Assembly (NCBI GenBank): GCA_014607495.2
Contig: CP053154.1
Coordinates: 11,222,001-11,286,000 of the forward strand
Reading direction: 5' to 3'
Origin: Carposina sasakii
Lineage: Eukaryota > Arthropoda > Insecta > Lepidoptera > Carposinidae
DNA length: 64,000 bases
Part shown: piece after piece, positions 45,400 through 60,000 of the stretch
Position numbering within the stretch: the first letter of the stretch is position 1
Layout: every line of letters begins with the position of its first letter
Notes under the pieces: generated by a model
What the model was told of the DNA's origin: nothing
Seen by the model: the letters and a program-made list of their open reading frames with translations, nothing else
Database searches by the model: none
Made by a program: the position numbers and the translations under genes

Positions 45400-48300
45400 T
45401 AATCTATATTGAACTCACCTTTGTTAATAAAAAGCGGCAAAATATTAAACCTGTGGCACATTGAATTATTTAATAATTAATTCATTTTTATAAAAAAAAA
45501 ACTATATTAAGTACAGGGTTAAGTTTATAACTAAATACTTCTCGCTGAAAAGCTTCCTTTTGTGAATTAAGATTTTTCTTCTTGAAATCGCGACTAGCTT
45601 TTACATTTCTTATAGATTTATCACGATAGGAAGTTTCATATCAGCTAAAAGTGTTTAGTTAGTTAATCTCAGCCCTGTGGTTTTGAATGTACCTATAGTT
45701 ATTAATTATTTATCATGTACTTCGCTATAATTAAGGTTACGGTTAAAGTTCCTGTCAAATATTTCAGTGATTCTTTTAGAAATATTATACCTGTAAATTA
45801 CGTTATATTTGTGAACTTGCATTAAAAAAATAAATGAGAATTTAAATCATTGGCGTTATTATGTATTCCGTATTAAATAATGTAGGATTTTTATGACATT
45901 TTTAAATTTTCCAAAATATACATACAAGGCACATTTAGAACTCGTAACTTGACATATAGAGGCTTGCATGAGTCGTATGGCCCTTTACAGCAGATAGCTC
46001 GAATACACTTTTTTTGAGCAATAAATACTCGTTTCACTTCTGAGCTATTTCCCCATATCAATAGCTCATAGTTAATGGTTGATGCCACATAACCGTAATA
46101 TGCGCTCAAAGTTACATTTGTTTATGTTTTATTAGTCAGTTGACGAAGGACGTAAACAAATCTATTAATTTTTCTGCAAACTCTATCGACATGACTTTTA
46201 AAGTTTAAGCTTTGGTTAAGTGTTATTCCCAAAAATGTTACATTGTTCTCACATTCAATGGTAGTTCCGTTATAATGTAGGTTCAGATAAATTTCCTTAC
46301 GTCCTTTTACATTAAAACATACGTATTTAGTTTTTGATATGTTTACATATAAATTGTTCGTGTCCAAATATTCAATTACATTTATAATAGTATCATTTAT
46401 GTCATTTTCATAGCATGTTAAATTGTCAAAACTATAGTTAGAATTAATTATTATTGAAATGTCATCAGCAAACATTACACATTGGTGGTCGGTAAATTTC
46501 GGTAAGTCATTTATATAGAGCAAAAATAGAATTGGACCCAACACGCTTCCCTGGGGAACACCGGCTTTGTTTATTTCATAATTGGACCGAAAGGGTGCTA
46601 CAACTTTGTCCTCAGTAACCCTTTCAATTTCCACACATTGGTGTCTGTTGAGTAGATATGACCTAAGCCAAAACAACGCGAGGCCCCTTATGCCATATTT
46701 TTCTAATTTAATAAGTAAGAGGTCATGATCTACATAGTCAAATGCCTTTGACATGTCAAAGAATAATACTGTGGTATGTTGCTTTCTGTCTAAGCCAACA
46801 ATTACTTTATGGACCAAGTCAAAACATGCGTGTATTGTTGATTTTCCGCTTTGAAAGCCATACTGTTGCTTTGTTAAAATATTATATTTTTTACAAAAAC
46901 TCATTCACAGGGTGGAATATGCATGTTGGGGAGGCACATAACCTAGCTAGACAAAAATTTAAATTATGGGTTAGTTATGGTAAGCCTAGCTCGGGTACCG
47001 TATATGACGAAATGTACGAAAGTAGGAAATTTTTTAAATCTAGACTTAAATGGTGCCAGAACAACCAAGAACAAATAGTAATGGATATGATAGCCTCGCA
47101 CAGAAAAAATAATGACTTTAAAAATTTTTGGAAATGCACTAAAAAACTTAGTAACAAAGTTAGTCTTTTCTTTATATTAGACAGTGTCAATAGGTGATTC
47201 GGTAACCACGCATGCAGAGCCTATAAGTCCATTGCAAATTTGTTCTCTGAACAGTTTAGAGGAAATCTCCGTTGGGTCCTTTGCAGCAGGTGATCGATGG
47301 TGAAATATATGGTAAACATATTATCAGATTTCAACTGCCAAGAGGTGCCTTAATCGTTAAAGCTAATATGACGCGGGGTAAATCTCCTGGTCATGATGGA
47401 CTTAGCATAGAGCACCTGCAATATGCGGGGGTTCATCTCCCGAGGGTTCTATCTATGTTTTACACACTGTGCAGTGTTGGAACATGGGTATCTTCCGCGG
47501 TAAAAAGATATGATGGAGACCATTGTGGTGCCGATTTTGAAAAATAGGACAGGCGCATATCGGATATAAATCATTATAGACCGATTTCGCTAGCCAACTA
47601 TAATAGCCAAGGTGTTTGATGGTTTGTTGGATACTCACGCTCAATAAATACCTCCAACTACATGATGGACAGTTCGGCTTTCGATCCGGGCAGTATTGTC
47701 CACTGAGAGTGCAATTCTGGGTCTCACGGAGCATACAATTGTATACTATACGGAAAGAAGAACAAAATATATGCCTGTTTTTTGGATCTCTCCAAGGCTT
47801 TTGATTTGGTCTCCTATGATATCCTGTGGAGGAAGTTCGTGAAATGAATATACCACCGGAAATAACTAATATTTTTAAGTTTTGGTACAGGCACCAAAAT
47901 AACAAGGTCAAGTGGGGGATAACAATGTCAGACCCGTATATACTAGAGTGTGGGGTAAGACAGGGGGGATTGACTTCTCTAAACTGTTCATTTAAAGAAT
48001 CTCTAATGATGAGCTGATTGGTGAGCTTAGTAGCATGCATGCCGGATGTTATATAGATTCAAAGCTGCAATACATAAGCTATGCAGACGATATGGTGCTG
48101 CTGAGCCCATCAGTCAGTGGTCTGAGAAAAACGTATGCGAGCGGTATGCGGGTGAGCATGGCTTATCATACAATACCGGAAAAAGCGAGTGGATGGTCGT
48201 TCCGGACAGGTAGCTGCCTAGCTAAAAAACATGTGCCTCACCCAAGCCCATAACATTGTATGGGAAGGAGCTCTGCAGAACCAGTTCTTTTAAATAGTCT

Positions 48301-50160
48301 TGTAAGTCATATTACGTCACGGAAGATCTGAATGATATGACTTAGACATTGATAGGGAACGCAGGGCCCTGGCGGTCCGGGTGAATATGTTGGCGCGCAG
48401 GTTTGCTCGCTGTTCAAAACAAGTAAAAATCACGTTGTTTAAGGCTTATTGCCAATCATTTTACACGAGCAGCCTGTGGGTCAGGTATTCGCAGAGGGCC
48501 ATTAGGGCACCGTATGCAGGTCCAATACAACAATGCTTTTAGGATGCTGATGGGGCTGCCATCGCTTTTGCAGTGCATCGGGTATGTTCGCCGAGGCTCA
48601 CACGGATGGCTTCCAAGCGATAAGGCGAAAAAGGGTCGCCTCCTTGATGCACAGTGCGGGGTAGCCCGGACAGCATTCTATCGGTAATTGCAAGCGGGTA
48701 GATGGTTCCATTTTGAATTTTTGGATGAAAATAGTCTCAGGAATCCCACCGGCAAATAGAAAGGGCAGTTACATGAATTAGAGCCGCTCATGTATCTGCC
48801 TGCTAATTTATGTTTTAATTTATTTACAATTAAGTTTTATATTATGATTTACCAACTAACATAGACTAAGTAATTTGTAACTAACAACCTAACAAAATAT
48901 GGATCTCGTTATCTGAAATAAATGTTTATTATTATTATTAGTCTCTTTTGCATTGCCTTTTCGAATACTTTGGATATCACTGAAACCAAAGTTATAGGCC
49001 GGTATTTTCCTATGTCAGTTTTGTAATTTTATTATATATAGGTTTTACTATAGCGACCTTTAGTATATCAGGATAAACCCCCGATTCAAAAGAGAGATTT
49101 ATAAGGTGAGCCAATACGTAAGCTATTTCATATTTACAGAATTTCAGAACTTTTGTCAATACTTCGTCATGTCCACATGCATTAGAGTTTTTTAATGATT
49201 GTATTATTATTATTTCTTTTGTAAGTACTGGTTCAAAAATATTGTGTGTGAATTTTGATTAATTCGAGATATAGCTTTTTGTCTTTTATTGATATTTGTA
49301 TTACATTTTAATTTTGTCAAATTTGTGTAGTAATCGTTAAATGCCTGAGCTATTTCTTTTGGATCATTTATTAGTTTCTCTTTATACTTTATATTAGACA
49401 ATTCAGTTTCAGTATGTATGTTTCCCGATTCGGTTTTTATGAGATGCCATGAGGCTTTGCATATGTTATTGCTATTTTGTAGATATTTATTGCTACATAT
49501 TCTCTGGGCTTTCGAAATGCACTTTTTTAGGATTTTAGAGCATTTAAGGTACTTACTTCTATTGATACTATTCTTATTTATATAGTAATTAAATCGCAGC
49601 AGTCTCTTGGTTTTAATACATAATTTTACCCTTTGTTGCTCATTTCAGTCTCTGAACCTTATTCGTTATTTTAACTTTCATTTTTGGGAAACAAGATTCA
49701 TACAGTACACAACATAATTCATGAAAGCTGTTAAAAGCTACATTTACGTTTTTTTCTTTTAAAATGTCTGAGTGGGATAACGCTTGTAGGTAGGAACAGA
49801 ATTTATGTTTGTTTTCCGGGCATAGGTCTCTTCTGTAGATAAATTTATATGAAACCTGTGGTTCTTTTTTTACTGGAAATGATAAGAGCTGTGCAGTGTC
49901 ATGATCGGAAAGGTAATGGAAGGACTATCCCAGTAGCCTTCTTTATGTTGCTTACCATGTGGTCTATACAATTATTTCCTCGTGTTGGTTGGTTTATATG
50001 CAGAAACAAGTTAAAAGTCGAGACTAAATCATTTAAATGTAGCGACGATTTGCTGACGACCAAAGTGTTTATATTAAAGTCACCTGTTATCACGATTTTG
50101 TGATTTTTGTATTTTTTCGTTAAATCATCACTGCTTCCAACTCAGTTAAGAAAATTGCAT
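45400..50160 (-). mobile_element. Non-LTR retrotransposon (jockey/CR1-like), decayed and split
   Basis: Minus-strand pieces in order: endonuclease end (50093-49899, GDFNIN and CIDHMVSN), inter-domain (49401-49210, NDPKEIAQAFNDYYTNL), RT start (49020-48944, PITLVSVISKVFEKAM), RT core (46904-46122, VLFFDMSKAFDYVDHD, GVPQGSVLGPILF, catalytic FADD) and C terminus (46109-45891). RT start and core join only if the plus-strand insert 46905-48943 is removed. Stops and frame breaks make it dead; boundaries are approximate. Confidence 0.8.
46905..48943 (+). mobile_element. RTE/Daphne-like LINE inserted in another LINE
   Basis: Plus-strand fragments, broken by many frameshifts: an inter-domain region (SRLKWCQNNQEQIVMDMIAS), RT motifs (RGKSPGHDGLSIEHLQYAG, DGQFGFRSG, GVRQGGLTS, catalytic YADDMVLLSPS) and a post-RT region (FRMLMGLPS, FAEAHTDGF) like that at 3860-4339. 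It ends in a TTATTATTATTATTA tail exactly where the host LINE resumes. Confidence 0.75.
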
Positions 50161-51015
50161 AAAACTTTTTATGTGAAGTGTAAGTACATATTAGTACTAG
50201 TCTATCTATGGGTATATTTATAATGCAGTATTCAAATATCCTAGGTATCAAATATCCTAGGTATCAAATATTTGTCACAGCAATGTATCTGAAGTGAGTT
50301 TTTAAGATTCTGAACAGCGCGTTCGTTCGCTATTGGTGAAAATGTTTCAATATCTTAGTTAACTTTGTTGTCGCTCGTAAAAGTGATACGTTCTCAAATC
50401 ACCAAGCAAGATGTATAAGGGTATTGCCGAATATTCAAAAGATAGAATAAATAAAACAAACTTTTATTCATTAGCGTTACAAAGGTACCAACATAATGGC
50501 TCATTTACAACAATACATACTATTCATTATATCTTTTGTTCAACGTTCTATGTCTTTGTACAATGCCACTAGATCTTCTGAGGGTCCTACTAGCTAACCC
50601 AACAAGCAATGGACGCATTTCAATTCATTGCTTTTGTTCTTATTACTAACATTCCACCTTTAAAAACCAAAGGAGCAATGGATTATGATCTAATCTAATG
50701 TCAAATAACGTTCAATACCATTGATAGCCGAGTTAGCCGGTGTCAAAGATGTCCCCAGTTGCACCAAGGGGCTTTACAAATTATAACAATAACAGCAAAT
50801 TTAGACTGTCAATTTAAGAGTTTAGAGTTCCAATGACTGTTTCTACAATCGAGTGCGAAACCAACATGATTCCTGGCAGATGCCGTTAATTTCAATTGAT
50901 TTTTACCAATCTGTGTAATAAATACTGTGATCTCCATAACGGAAACTTTGATTATTTACCGATACAACTTCTCTTAACACTCAGAAAAACGCGTAGCACT
51001 ATATCAAGAGTTTTA
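50161..51015. other. Downstream flank / 3' UTR of Ube3a
   Basis: No gene. Possible Ube3a polyadenylation signals on the minus strand are an AATAAA overlapping the stop codon region (51017-51012) and another near 50469-50464; neither can be confirmed. Confidence 0.4.
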
Positions 51016-54000
51016 TTACAGCATACCGAAGCCTTTCGAATAGCTAATAGCTTTCATAAGTCTGTCTTCTAATTTGTCTCTAGATTCGTATTCTGGTAAT
51101 AATAGAACGTTGAAGCACGTATGCGCAGTGGGTAAGCGATCACAGTCCGGTCCGTTCCTAGCTATAATTAGTTTTAAATGACTGAGTCCGCCCACGGGTA
51201 CCCTATCGGATCCGGTGGTGAACTGTAGTAATTTTCTCTTATCGTCTAAAGAAAGGCCGTGCACAATGCTCCAAAAGTCCTTAATAGTTTGTGATTCCGC
51301 CGTGTAACCTCCGTCGTATTCTGTTGACTTTTCTAGTTCGTTGAAATCGAAGTTCTGGAAGAAGTGTTGAAAGTTAAAATGGCGATAGGACTTACAGTCC
51401 TATATACAGAGGGGTTGGTTTGTTTGTTATGTTTAGTCGTCGATCAAATACGTAATGTTGTTCTCACTTCTATTACATTACGTCGCCACAAAGTCATGTA
51501 ATCACATGACCAATCGGTTGGCCGTGAAACGTACACGCGTAACCCTTCGTCGCAAACCTAACTATACGCCCAAAGCCGTGAGTTCAACCCAAAGCTACCA
51601 CACCTATACATAAATATTTAATTGTATCAGGCGTTACTATTCGGAAGTTTAAATTTCCATCAACGGCCCGGTGGTGGGCGTACCCTTGATGGACATCTAC
51701 ATTATTCCATAACAGTTTCTAAATCCAAGTTCCTCGATCCGCCTTACTGCAATCTATCACACCTACATATTCTACAACTCCACGTCCCAAAACAAGTTGG
51801 TGAACCCACCTTGCTGCCAGACACGAGGGTTTCCACCTCCTCCGGCCGGAACGCGCCAGCAGCGGACTCTCATCCGTCACCATCACGAACCCGCGACGGA
51901 ACGCCTTAAACTGCGACTCCATCGATTTGTTCAGCAGGTAGTCTGTGTATAACTCTACGAATTCCTGGAAAAATATGAACACAATCGCATTAAAAACTAT
52001 AATATTGAATCAATATGTAACAATAATGAATAAAAACAATTTTACTATGTTGGTCCTTCGAGTCGGGTATCAGATGCGATTTAGATCAATATGATACACA
52101 CATTATGGTCAATTGTGGACACCCTACAGAAACAAACATAAAATTACCTCTAATTATCTACCTGTCCTTTTCTGTCTCAGCCATTTATATACATTTACAT
52201 TATACATGTATACATTTATACATGTATTAAAAATGGAGAGGGGCCGACATTACTGATTGATTTCATTCAATTAATTCACAATCGACCTCATCATCAAATG
52301 ATATGAAAGCAATTATATTATGTTGGTCCTTCGAGCCGGATATTAGGGCAGTTCCGTTTACAGTTTACTATCAGATCTATATCAACTTATTAACACAATC
52401 TGCATACCTTTTTATTTTCCATCGTAACAAATATATTATCGCCATCCTCCTTCAGCTCATGGTATACGACATTTCCAAACACATCCCTATTACATATCCT
52501 AAACGTCTGATAATATATATCTTGTAAATCTTCTCCACTGTATTCTAACATGTCTTTTAAACCATTGTATAAAGTCTGCAAGAGAAAAAAAAAAATATTA
52601 TTAATACAAAACATAAATAATAATGATAAATAAACAAAGCATGATCAGAGGGATTGTGTGTATACGATTTTGTTGCGGAGGATACATTGAATTAAATTTT
52701 ACAGCCTCAATATAGGTATACTAGCTGACGCGGCGAACATCGTACCTACCGCAAAACATACACAAAAAAGTAAGAATAATCCAATGAGGGATTTTATGAT
52801 AACTATTAAAAGTAAAAAATTAGTATAAATCACCTGGATAAATGGCGTGAGCGCATCACCATCCGAAATTCTGTTTTGTCATTGGTCACTGTACAGGGGG
52901 AGGTGAAAGGGGGAGCAACTAGGGAGGGTGATGCGCTCACGCCATCTATTTTTGACAGTTGGGTGCAGAAATTATGCGAGTACATACATTTCAGCAATTT
53001 TTCAAATGTGTTAGCTATTTCAAAAAAATATAACTACTTCTTTTCAAACAAAAACTACTTACAGGATTCCAATCGGCCAGATCTTCAAAAGACCCCTTCT
53101 TGCCCATTAGCTTCCTATATACAACCATTGGGAAGTTTACCGGTAGGATTATATTATTGTATATTGCTAACCCCAATACTATGCCTATTAATGTGAATTG
53201 AGCTTCAGTCTCGAATGATGTAGGATTAAACCTGGAAATAATGTTTTAATTAGACAATGTATATGGATTTCTTACAATACATAGAATAAACATATTCCTC
53301 GATTAGTCATTGTATATGCACTAGAAAGAAGATTGGGTTATATTTATTTATTTATGGCATGCCAACAACATATACATTATAAAAACAGAGAATGGTTCAG
53401 GTCTGATGCACATAATGTCTCCTATAGGCTAGCACAGCACTTACACATAAAAGTTTCTATATATCTGCGCTATACCTAATATGCGATGTGTAAGCTAAAT
53501 TGAACTTTATTTACAACTTAATAGTAATACTGCGCTGATGCAGAGCTTGATGAGAACTCGAAGACATCAGCTGCATCTCCTTCCAAGCATGTCGTAAAAG
53601 ACTACTATGGAACTCAAGAGCGTTCTCTCAGGCGATCAACTAACAACCTGTCATTGAACTGTGCATGCAGCAAAATCTATGTGATTTGACAGTCGGACGA
53701 TATCGTTACGGACTATCGAGAGGTTCGTACTCTCTGACGGCCTCGTCATGTAAACGTGGCGATCTGATTCGCGATCCTGCAGCTCTGGGGTTGCCTCATT
53801 TTTGGTAACACAGCCGTGTGTTTTATTTATGATAGTAATAGACTCAAAACAGGGTAAATAAACTATAATTTAGCAACACAAATCAGTAATGTCCTAACAA
53901 AAACGCCCAGAATACCTATACCCAGCCGAGGGACAAAACCATAACAGAAGATGGCGAACAATGGCCTAACACGAAACCCCAGTTTACCTATCCCATGTCC

Positions 54001-57000
54001 AGGTTAAAGGCATACCATACTATCTATACCATACCCAGGGTAAAGACATACCAGAATACCTATACCGCGTGTCCAGGGTAGACATACCAGAATACCTATA
54101 CCATGCCCAGGGTAAATACATACCAGAAGGTGGCGGTATCTGGCTGCAGCGTGAACATGCCGTAGTCAGGGTTGAAGATCTCTTCCACGACGAGTTGGAA
54201 GAACTCCTTGCTGACGCCGCCCTCGTCCACGCCCTGCTCCCCTTCAAACTCTACCACGAGTTGCTTCTTCAGATCGAGTGCTCGCTCCATTGCTATCATT
54301 TCCAGCTGAAATATAAGTTTGAACTTCACATTCTTCTTTTAATGACAATGTTATGTAATTGAATTGACAATAATATTGCACGCGGCGTAAGCTCAGCTTT
54401 ATATGAGTACATATACATAAATACGCGATGCCTTTAGCTGACCTTTGCACTTATGTGATTTGAGTGTACATAGAAAGCATTGGTGTGCGCCGACCTAGAG
54501 TGCGTTATTTGCTTGCAGAATCTCGCAAAATACAATGCTGAGCTTAGGCCACGAGGATATGCGTGCACTTTGTTCGAACGGTGCAACGACGATAACGCAG
54601 CGTGAACGTCGTGGTTAACCAAAATGCGGGGTTCTTGTGACGTTCACACAGCCGCACGCCCGATGTGGGTGCGGGCTAACTGATTTAGTAAATTCACTAT
54701 GGGTGCGCCAACCACCGGGCCCTACACCCTCCACTGACCCTCAGATCTGATAACTCATAACTGCAACAACAGGCACTTGCACTAACTACAATCGCCACGA
54801 GAAACCAGACGCGAGCACCTAGCATGCAAGACAATACATTGCACTATTCCGAATTGTAACGCTTAATACAATTTCATTAATTTAGTAAAGTTCTTGGTTA
54901 GCAATTAGCTCAATTATAACCATATTTATTTAAATGGTCATTTGATTCAGTGATCCATATAGTTCGCCAACTCTAATACTCTAGAAATCACGGCAAATTT
55001 TCTAGTTTGCCCTTAGGTACATAAAGTTTTGACAAATTACTTTTCACAATAATAAAAAACCATAGTGAGAAAAGAAGAAAAATAAAAGCTAAATAGTCGA
55101 AGGTATTTCACTTCAACCTATAAATATACAGGTTGTTTTTCTTATAAAATCATTCTAAACATTCTCACTTACCTCGACCAAAGCATCGTGTATAACATGC
55201 GATCGTCTAACTTTCAGCTTCAGAAAGGGCATAGACGGCGCGACCCCTACCACCGCATGTAGTATCGATACGTTCCTCTCTGAGTGCATTCGAATCCGGT
55301 TCTCATAGTACAGGCCGAGGCATTTCGTCGCCGCAGTCAAAATGAACGGGTATTTTAGGAACGCGAATTTCTTACCTGCAAATAATCATTCATCTATTGA
55401 ACATACCTACAAACTGGGTACAGAAAAAATATGGTAGGTACCCTAAAACTATGGAGAGTATACAATACCATAATATTGGAAAAGTAGATAAGTACTTCAC
55501 TAAAATACATCAGCTGCATATCCTTCCGTGGATGTCGTATGAGTCGACTAAGGAATTCGTGGCCGTATCCTTAGGCGAAGAGCTAGCAACTAGCATTGGA
55601 TATTTACCTTTAGTTCTGCTACCTCATTTTGGCAACACATTTAGTAAACTTTGTCAATATAGGTTAATTGAGACTGTATATTTCTGTATGTACATAGTCA
55701 GTATTATAAAGGATCTGCAGTCTACATATTTGCGTTTAAAGTAAAAAGCTTAAGTTAACTTAAGTTTAAACAACATGTTGTACTCACCATTACTTATTTT
55801 AGTTCTATAATTTGCGAAATCTATATCCATTTCTATAGTATCACTGAGGGCTCATTGTAGAACTCCTCAAATGGCAGGTATGGTGTCCTAGCGTCTAATA
55901 CATTTATATCTAGTTCGATGGCTGGAACAAAAGAAAGCATTTCATTTATTTCACTTCAATATAACTTGCGGGTTCAAAAGGGGGGTTCTCACAGAGCGAG
56001 CAGTGTAGGTAAATTATTTATATGATACCAAGAAACATATATTTTATTAAAGAATATACATAGTAAGTTTGCCTCTTAATTTTATGTGATTGTTACATTT
56101 TTACAGAATGAAGACTTGATTATTGGATACCTTAGATATTATTGATAACATAATGATAATTTACTAAAGAAGATATATGTTAAGGCAAAAAATTATGGAA
56201 GCAACTGCTCCACTTCAAGTGTAGATTATATTATGCAAGTACGCAGTAGGGTCACCCATTACCACATGGGACTTCGGCTACTTGGTGAATATAGGTGCGT
56301 AATTTGCGCAGCCATTTCAGGTAAGTTGAGACCATCTAATAAAGAAACAACACCACAACACCTAACAAAGTGGAGAGCAGTGGACTTTTCATAGCTGAAA
56401 TGATGATGATTACCAAGAACAAATATATTTACCTAAAGGATCATCAGGTTGACCTTGCTTGGAGTTCTTCCTGGGAATGGTAGAGTAGAAATGGTCTAAA
56501 GCGTCTCCCAATGGATCCAATTGGCTTGCTATCACTATCGGCTCCTCCCTCAGAGTATTTGATTCCATAACGCCGGCCAACATATTCGCGTAGTATACAA
56601 TCTGCAAGCATAAAGTATTATAATTATTGGCATTCAATAAAAAAAATTGTGTAACATTAAAAATATATGTTTTTTTTTACGAAGAATGCATGCTTAGCGA
56701 GTACTCATGACATCAAACCGAACGCTTGCAGTAATTTACGTCTTCTGTGTCTGTCTATTAATTATTCTGTGACGTACATAAAAAAGTTTTGTTAAACTTT
56801 CTACATACATATCAATAAACATAATATTCTTCCGTAAGTACAGGTGAAAATTTACATGATTCATAGGTTTCTTGGCGAATGTTGTAGTCCCCGTAAGGCA
56901 TATCCCGAAATACCGACATGAAAGGAAATAACAGAAATTCTAAAGTTTAAACGAAGTGATCGTTTATAAGCGGACAGATTCTACATGGCTTCATATCATT

Positions 57001-60000
57001 TCGCTTAAATGACCCTTCTACAAGAGGTCATTGAGGTAGCCATAGCAGTGGACTCAAGTCCGAAACGATTATGACTCTGTATCAATAGTTCAGCAGTGGA
57101 CTTCTATGTGTTCACACCGTTAAGGAACTAAAAGGACATTACTACGAACGTAGCTACTAGAGAGGGGACGTCAACGAACCTCACTCATAATAAGACTCTT
57201 GAAGAGAAAACATGTAATTTTATCTACACATCTAATCTAATATTCATGAATGTATCTTGTGGCGGTAGTAGCTGCACCTGTATGATGAATTTGGTGAGAG
57301 CGAGATGTCTCACTTTTAAACGTCAGATTCACAGAGCTATTAACTAGATAAAGTAAGTGTATGTACTTTGCATGTAAAAAATAGACTTAAGATAAGAATT
57401 AGAATAAACACTCGTCTTCGAGCCAGGACTGAATGAATTATGGCTGATAGAAGTGGTTTGGAATCCCTTTTTACACACCAAGTAGAAACACTTGCCTTGT
57501 CTAGTTATTACTTAGCTTTGCATACATCTCGCTCTCACCAAATTCATCATACGGGTGCTGGTGGAGACGATGGCCCTGTAGGTACCCTGCCCCCTACCTT
57601 CATGAGCACGGTGGCGTTAGTGACGGTGTCGTCGTCCTGCACCTGGTAGTGGCGGTGGTAGTTGGTGGAGATGACCCTCAGCGTGATCAGCTGCTGCAGC
57701 GACTCGAGGATGTGACGCAGGCTCTCCTTGCAGTGCGCGGCCCACGTGCGCGCCAGCCTGCCTTGCGCTGCAATATCACATGATATTTACAGCCTTACAA
57801 AGCGGTGATAGCCTAGTGGTTACGACGTGCGCCTTTCAGTCGGAAGGCGTGGTGGGTTCGATCATAGTCACGGGCCTGTACTGAATTTATTTCATCTACG
57901 GATTTTTCGCAGTAAGCTCGGTAACGTATATTCCATTGAGTAGGGACGTGTATTGCCGCGATATCTACCCACACATATAAACCATAGTAAGCTCGGCGGC
58001 GCCTACCAGAAAAGAGCACACAGGCACAAACGACGCTATAACAGCACTCTATCCGTCGTTTTTATACGTCCATGTTCACATCCTATAATTATCTTACATT
58101 AAAAAAAAACTATCCGAAACTCGTAGTCTCAAATATGAAAAAAAAGCAAAATTAAGGCCCTTTCCATACGACGTTTTTTTAATGCGCAGACAATGCACGT
58201 TGAACGCAATTATTACCTAACCTAACAAACGTAGGGCCGTCGCCGCATTGTGACCTGAGGGCTTAGTGCGAGTTTTCACTTCAATGTCGATTGTGTAGGT
58301 AAACGTAAACTATTCGACCAATCACGGCGTGCGGTTGTTCTCACTTTCATTACACTACGTCATCATGCCAAAATGTGATTGGTTGGCTGTTTTACGTTAA
58401 CGCGAACGAGTTCGAAATAAAAACTCGCACTACGACCTCTGTTAATAATACAAACACGTGTACGATACATATATTTCGATACAAACGCATCAAACAATCT
58501 GCTAATAGATACGTTGTTAGCGCATAGCCCTAAAAAACATAGTGTTAGCAAGGTTTGCCCCTATATAATTCAGATGTATTTTTGAAAGATGTACATGGGG
58601 CCAAGTTGGTGGAGAACCAACTGCGTCAATCATTGTTTTCAACCATTTGGTTATTTATACGCCTCATGCGTCGTGTAAGAGCGCTTGTAGATGAAAACGG
58701 ACAACGAACCATGTTTTAGTTTTACACTATGAGCGTTTGACAAGCAGTGGACAGCGGACCATCGAAGAATTTATTACGGCTGCAGCGCTGCCACCTCTCG
58801 GCGTGACTTTTATAGTACAAATTACGAACTTTACAACCGCACGAGACCTTCCCTGGTGACCAATGTACATTGATGAAGCACTACCAAAAAGCTGAAATAA
58901 GGTGGACAGCATCGGAGCAAGCGCGACCCTCATATCACCTCATTCTAATTCCGTCTAAAAAAAAAACATCTGAAAACAAAACTCTGGACACAAAACCATT
59001 GTGAAATATGTATGTGTATTATTTATTATTAGCAGACCAAAAATCTAAATCATTTGGGTAATAATATTTTTCCGGGATAAAAAGTACCCTATGTTCGTCC
59101 CCTGGTAGCTACCTCCCCACCAATTTTCAGCCAAATCGGTACATCTGTTCTTGAGTTATAAATAGTGTAACTAACAAGACTTATTTATCATTTAATCACA
59201 TGAGGTCTCACCTTTGACCGACAGATGTCTGGCAGCCCGGCACAACGCCGGCAGCGCGGTCTCCAGGTAATCGCTGCAGCCGAGATCGGGAACCTCGAAC
59301 GCTATCACCAAACAGTTGACAGCGTCCTCTGTACTGATGAACTTGGTAATGCCCAGGTCTATTTCTAACGTCTTGGCTAGTGTGGACAATGCCGTCACTA
59401 GGGCTGAGCTGTAGTATTCTGATGGTACCTGTTGAAATTAAATTATTGTTATTCTTATTGTTTATTTTACACACACAAAAATAATAAATCACCTGTGATT
59501 TAGGAGAAAACAATTTTTTTATCAATTTGATACATATCAACAATATCATACCAACTACATAGAATCGATCTCTATTTTATGCAGTGACGTGATTATAGGT
59601 AGACGCGGGGTCTCTACATGGGATGGGAATCTACATGAACGTAATAACTGCATTAGACCAGATTTTTAAACTTGAATCTTATGTAGTCACCATAAGACTC
59701 CACTTTACTTGTATCAATTTATGACAATAGACACCCAGCCATACATTTGGGTAGCTATTTGTTGTCCCATTTTTTAAAAAATTATTAATAAAGAAGTGGG
59801 AAAAATTCCTCACCCGGGTGGGAATCGAACCCACGACCTCTGCATTCCGCGTGCCAGCGCTATCACCACTGAGCCACCGGGTCAATTACTCGGATGACGA
59901 ATTTTACCATCTCTTTTCTAAATTACATATTGGCAACGTTATTTTTCATCCCGATAGCTATACACTAGCCAAATCTCGGAAAACAAAGCTGAATCCCTCA

